A stretch of DNA of 7,852 bases from an uncultured Eubacteriales bacterium (GTDB lineage Bacteria > Bacillota > Clostridia > Oscillospirales > Ruminococcaceae): NCBI GenBank assembly GCA_902493155.1, contig CABUOE010000105.1, positions 1-7,852 on the forward strand, read 5' to 3'. How positions within the stretch are numbered: the first letter of the stretch is position 1; every line of letters starts with the position of its first letter. Shown here in pieces: positions 5,755 to 7,852 of the stretch. The notes beneath the pieces were generated by a model. That model was given only the letters and a program-made list of their open reading frames with translations. It searched no databases and had not been told where the DNA came from. Position numbers and translations under genes: made by a program.

Positions 5755-6532
5755 TTGCCATTGACGATTTGGCCTACCGTTCAAAGCTCGCAAAGGCGGA
5801 CCCAAGGGGAAAACTCTGGTTTTCCCTTCTGCCTTTGATGGTATGCATCGCGTCCAAATCCATGCTGGTCAGCTTTTGCACCCTACTTATCATGTCCGCT
5901 GCCTCGTTATATTATGGATCGGTGGACTTAAAGCGTTATCTGCATCTGTTGATGGTGCCCGGGGCATTTTTGCTGTTGGGGACGCTGACCATCATCGTCG
6001 GTCGGATTCCCGCCGGAACGGAGATACTTTTGGGCTTCCAGGCAGGGGAAAATACCTACGGGGTGACGGCGGAGTCGCTTTGCCGGGGCGGAGGGCTTAT
6101 CCTCCGGGCGCTGGGGGCAGTGAGCTGCATGTATTTTCTTTCTCTCAACACCCCATGAACGCGCTGTTCGGGGTGCTGGAAAAAAGCCCCCTTCCCAGGG
6201 TGATCGTGTCACTTATCCAACTGATCTACCGATACATTTTCGTTATTTGGGAAGAAGCCGCTGTTATGCGGATAGCACAGCAGTCACGGCTCGGCTACCG
6301 CAGCTTTAAAACGTCGATGATTTCCACCGGGACGCTGGCGGCAACTTTGTTCATTCGGGCCTATCAGCGGGTGGACCGGGCGCAGGCGGCGCTGGAGTCG
6401 AGAGGCTACCGGGAAGGATGCCTCGACACATTGGAGGAAGTGTACCGACCCTGTAAAGGGTTTTACTGGGCCGCGGGGGGAGCGACGCTCCTGCTGATTG
6501 GCCTGGAGGCGGCATACCGGCTGCTCTTTTGA
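5751..6532 (+). CDS. cbiQ: CbiQ, ECF transporter T component (transmembrane), frameshifted
   Basis: The energy-coupling membrane subunit that links the CbiO ATPases to CbiM. It starts at GTG in a GTGA overlap with cbiN, with the family opening IDDLAYRSKLAKADPRGKL. The first frame runs 135 residues to SLNTP and stops at TGA 6156-6158. The remainder (MNALFGVLEKSPLPRV, then LIYRYIFVIWEEA, and the coupling motif ALESRGYREG with its conserved A-x-x-R-G type signature) lies in the -1 frame to 6532. One extra C in the C4 tract at 6151-6154 restores SLNTPMNALFG and a 260-residue CbiQ of normal length. The ATG of the second part overlaps the stop (ATGA), so reinitiation could make two fragments without losing a residue. 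Disruption would be expected to impair cobalt import; a sequencing error is an equally simple explanation. Confidence 0.9.
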
Positions 6533-6561
6533 TTGTATTAGTGGGTAAATTATGGTAAAAT
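6533..6561 (+). promoter_or_regulatory. Internal promoter upstream of cbiO
   Basis: TTGTAT (6533-6538), a 17-base spacer and TAAAAT (6556-6561) with a preceding TGG form an extended -10 promoter directly after the cbiQ stop. The 12 bases TATGGTAAAATG (6551-6562) are identical to those of the riboswitch promoter. Transcripts starting near 6568 would carry cbiO and cbiD without the riboswitch. Confidence 0.6.
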
Positions 6562-6604
6562 GTTAAATAGCTCTGAAAAGGGCCGCCCAAAGGAGGGCGA
6601 TCAA

Positions 6605-7447
6605 TTGAATATCATCGAAACAAAGAACCTATGCTATAGTTATGAGGAGGGGAAGCCCGCTCTCGATCATATCAATATTTCCTTCCCGAAGGGGAAATGC
6701 ACCGCTGTGCTGGGCGGAAACGGGGCAGGGAAGTCCACCTTGTTTTTGAATCTCAACGGGGTGCTGACCCCGGACAGCGGGGAGGTTTTGCTGGACGGGG
6801 AGAAAGTCTCCTACAGCAAAAAAGACCTTTTGGAGGTGCGCCGGAAAATCGGCATCGTCTTTCAGGACCCCAACGACCAGCTTTTTTCCGCCAGCGTCAG
6901 AAAGGACATCTCCTTCGGTGCGGTGAACCTGGGGCTCCCGAAGGAAGAGGTGGAACGAAGGGTGGAGGAAGCTATCCGGGATACCGGAATCGCGGAACTT
7001 GCCGACAGGCCTACCCACGCTTTGAGCTTTGGGCAGAAAAAGCGGGCCGCCATCGCCGGGGTGCTGGTCATGGAGCCGGAGCTCATCATTTTAGACGAAC
7101 CCACAGCCGGTCTCGACCCGGAAGGAGTCAGTGAAATTCTGCAGCTGCTGCAAAAGATTCAGCGGGAAAAGGGCGTGACCATCGTCATCGCTACCCACGA
7201 GATGGACATTGTGCCCTTATTCTGCGACTACGCCTATGTAATAAACAGGGGCAGGGTGGCCTTAAGCGGCACGCCCAAGGAACTGTTCCAAGAGCCGCAA
7301 AAGCTGCGGGAAAACCACCTGCAGCTGCCGCGGATCGCCCAGTTGATGGAAGTGCTCAGTCAAGAGGACAAACTTCCCATCGACCAGACGGCGGCCACTG
7401 TTTCCGAAGGCCGGGAAGCCGTCAAAAAACTGCTGAGAAAGGATTGA
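6605..7447 (+). CDS. cbiO: CbiO, cobalt ECF transporter ATP-binding protein
   Basis: A 280-residue ABC ATPase that powers cobalt import together with CbiQ. It shows Walker A GGNGAGKST (37-45), the Q-loop VFQDPNDQLFS (85-95), signature LSFGQKKR (140-147, the LSFGQ variant common in CbiO), Walker B LIILDEPTAGLD (160-171) and the H-loop histidine in ATHEMD (His198). All catalytic residues are present. The start is taken as TTG at 6605, because AAAGGAGGG (6589-6597) is ideally placed and the family N-terminus NIIETKNLCYSYEEG begins there. An in-frame ATG at 6560 overlaps the -10 box and cannot serve transcripts from that promoter. The ribosome site lies in a CGCCC/GGGCG hairpin (6584-6599), a possible small translational brake. 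It follows cbiQ after 72 bases and precedes cbiD by 6. Confidence 0.95.
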   Translation: MNIIETKNLCYSYEEGKPALDHINISFPKGKCTAVLGGNGAGKSTLFLNLNGVLTPDSGEVLLDGEKVSYSKKDLLEVRRKIGIVFQDPNDQLFSASVRKDISFGAVNLGLPKEEVERRVEEAIRDTGIAELADRPTHALSFGQKKRAAIAGVLVMEPELIILDEPTAGLDPEGVSEILQLLQKIQREKGVTIVIATHEMDIVPLFCDYAYVINRGRVALSGTPKELFQEPQKLRENHLQLPRIAQLMEVLSQEDKLPIDQTAATVSEGREAVKKLLRKD

Positions 7448-7453
7448 CCCGCC

Positions 7454-7852
7454 ATGAAGGATTTCGCCGTCAAAGAGGGGAAGAAGCTGCGGAAAGGGTA
7501 CACCACCGGCGCCTGCGCGGCCGCGGCAGCCAAGGCAGCGGCTTTGATGCTCCTTTGCGGCGAGGAAATCCGCCTGGTGGAAATCAGCAACCCCCAGGGA
7601 GAGCGGCTTTATCTGCCTCTCTCCGACTGGGAGTGGGCGGGTGACGGAGCGGTTCGCTGCACCGTCATCAAGGATGCAGGGGACGACCCGGACGTGACAA
7701 ACGGCATTCACATCAGAGCAGAGGTTCAAAAATGCCCAAGCGGCGTCCTGGTTGACGGCGGGGAGGGTGTTGGGACCGTAACAAAACCGGGACTGCAATG
7801 TCCGGTAGGCGCCAAAGCCATCAATCCCGGCCCTCAGAAGATGATTAAGGCT
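7454..7852 (+). CDS. cbiD: CbiD, cobalt-precorrin-5B C1-methyltransferase (partial, N-terminal part)
   Basis: The first 133 residues of an open frame that runs past the window end; full CbiD is usually about 350-380 residues. In the anaerobic cobalamin pathway CbiD transfers a methyl group from S-adenosylmethionine to C1 of cobalt-precorrin-5B. The diagnostic N-terminus RKGYTTGACAAAAAKAA (14-30) is followed by VIKDAGDDPDVTNG (71-84), GGEGVGTVTKPGLQCPVG (101-118) and AINPGPQKMI (121-130), all in family order. The ATG at 7454 follows the cbiO stop by 6 bases, and a modest AAAGGA site lies inside the end of cbiO, so translation is probably coupled. Its presence shows that the transporter genes lead into the corrin biosynthesis genes and that the anaerobic, early-cobalt-insertion route is used. 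Confidence 0.95.
   Translation, partial: MKDFAVKEGKKLRKGYTTGACAAAAAKAAALMLLCGEEIRLVEISNPQGERLYLPLSDWEWAGDGAVRCTVIKDAGDDPDVTNGIHIRAEVQKCPSGVLVDGGEGVGTVTKPGLQCPVGAKAINPGPQKMIKA

Noticed and set aside
7262..7798. Minus-strand 178-codon frame opposite cbiO and cbiD
   Set aside because: It overlaps two certain genes on the plus strand and has no recognisable motifs; it reflects GC-rich codon structure.
1..7852. CRISPR arrays, tRNA or rRNA genes, transposases, phage or defence genes
   Set aside because: None seen on either strand. The window is ordinary chromosomal gene content with regulatory RNAs.

Overview
The window looks like chromosome from a spore-forming member of the Firmicutes with moderately high GC, most likely a clostridial (Oscillospiraceae-like) gut or anaerobic species. 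The main reasons are a clear forespore sigma factor SigG, strong AGGAGG-type ribosome binding sites, SigA-like promoters, a cobalamin riboswitch driving an anaerobic-type (cbi) cobalt/B12 operon, and short hairpin-forming dispersed repeats. The taxonomic placement is inference, because no marker here fixes the genus.

Layout. Positions 1-30 hold what looks like the end of a dispersed repeat. sigG (106-876, minus) is a single-gene unit between a strong terminator (31-68) and a candidate SigG-type promoter (908-936). Divergent from it is a two-gene plus-strand unit: an MGDG-synthase/UgtP-like glycolipid glycosyltransferase (1153-2253), overlapping by one base a lysylphosphatidylglycerol-synthase/YbhN-type integral membrane protein (2253-3277) that is broken by a one-base frameshift at a T5 tract. 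A terminator (3304-3336) and a GC-rich hairpin repeat (3342-3414) follow. A GNAT acetyltransferase (3429-3977, minus) has a good SigA promoter and a promoter-proximal terminator-like hairpin that resembles the T-box core.

The right half is a cobalt uptake and cobalamin synthesis operon on the plus strand: extended -10 promoter (4134-4162), cobalamin riboswitch aptamer (4181-4362) with mutually exclusive helices at its 3' edge, an unusually long leader ending in a terminator-like hairpin, then cbiM, cbiN, cbiQ, cbiO and the start of cbiD, which runs off the window. CbiM, CbiN, CbiQ and CbiO together form the ECF-type cobalt importer that supplies the metal for the corrin pathway in which CbiD methylates C1 of cobalt-precorrin-5B. 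cbiQ is also split by a one-base frameshift, at a C4 tract. A second promoter sits between cbiQ and cbiO and could express cbiO-cbiD independently of the riboswitch.

I do not see a defence island, CRISPR array, prophage or other clearly new system. The most notable points are the two matching homopolymer frameshifts, each with its premature stop overlapping an ATG, the long riboswitch-to-cbiM leader, and the T-box-like attenuator in front of the acetyltransferase.
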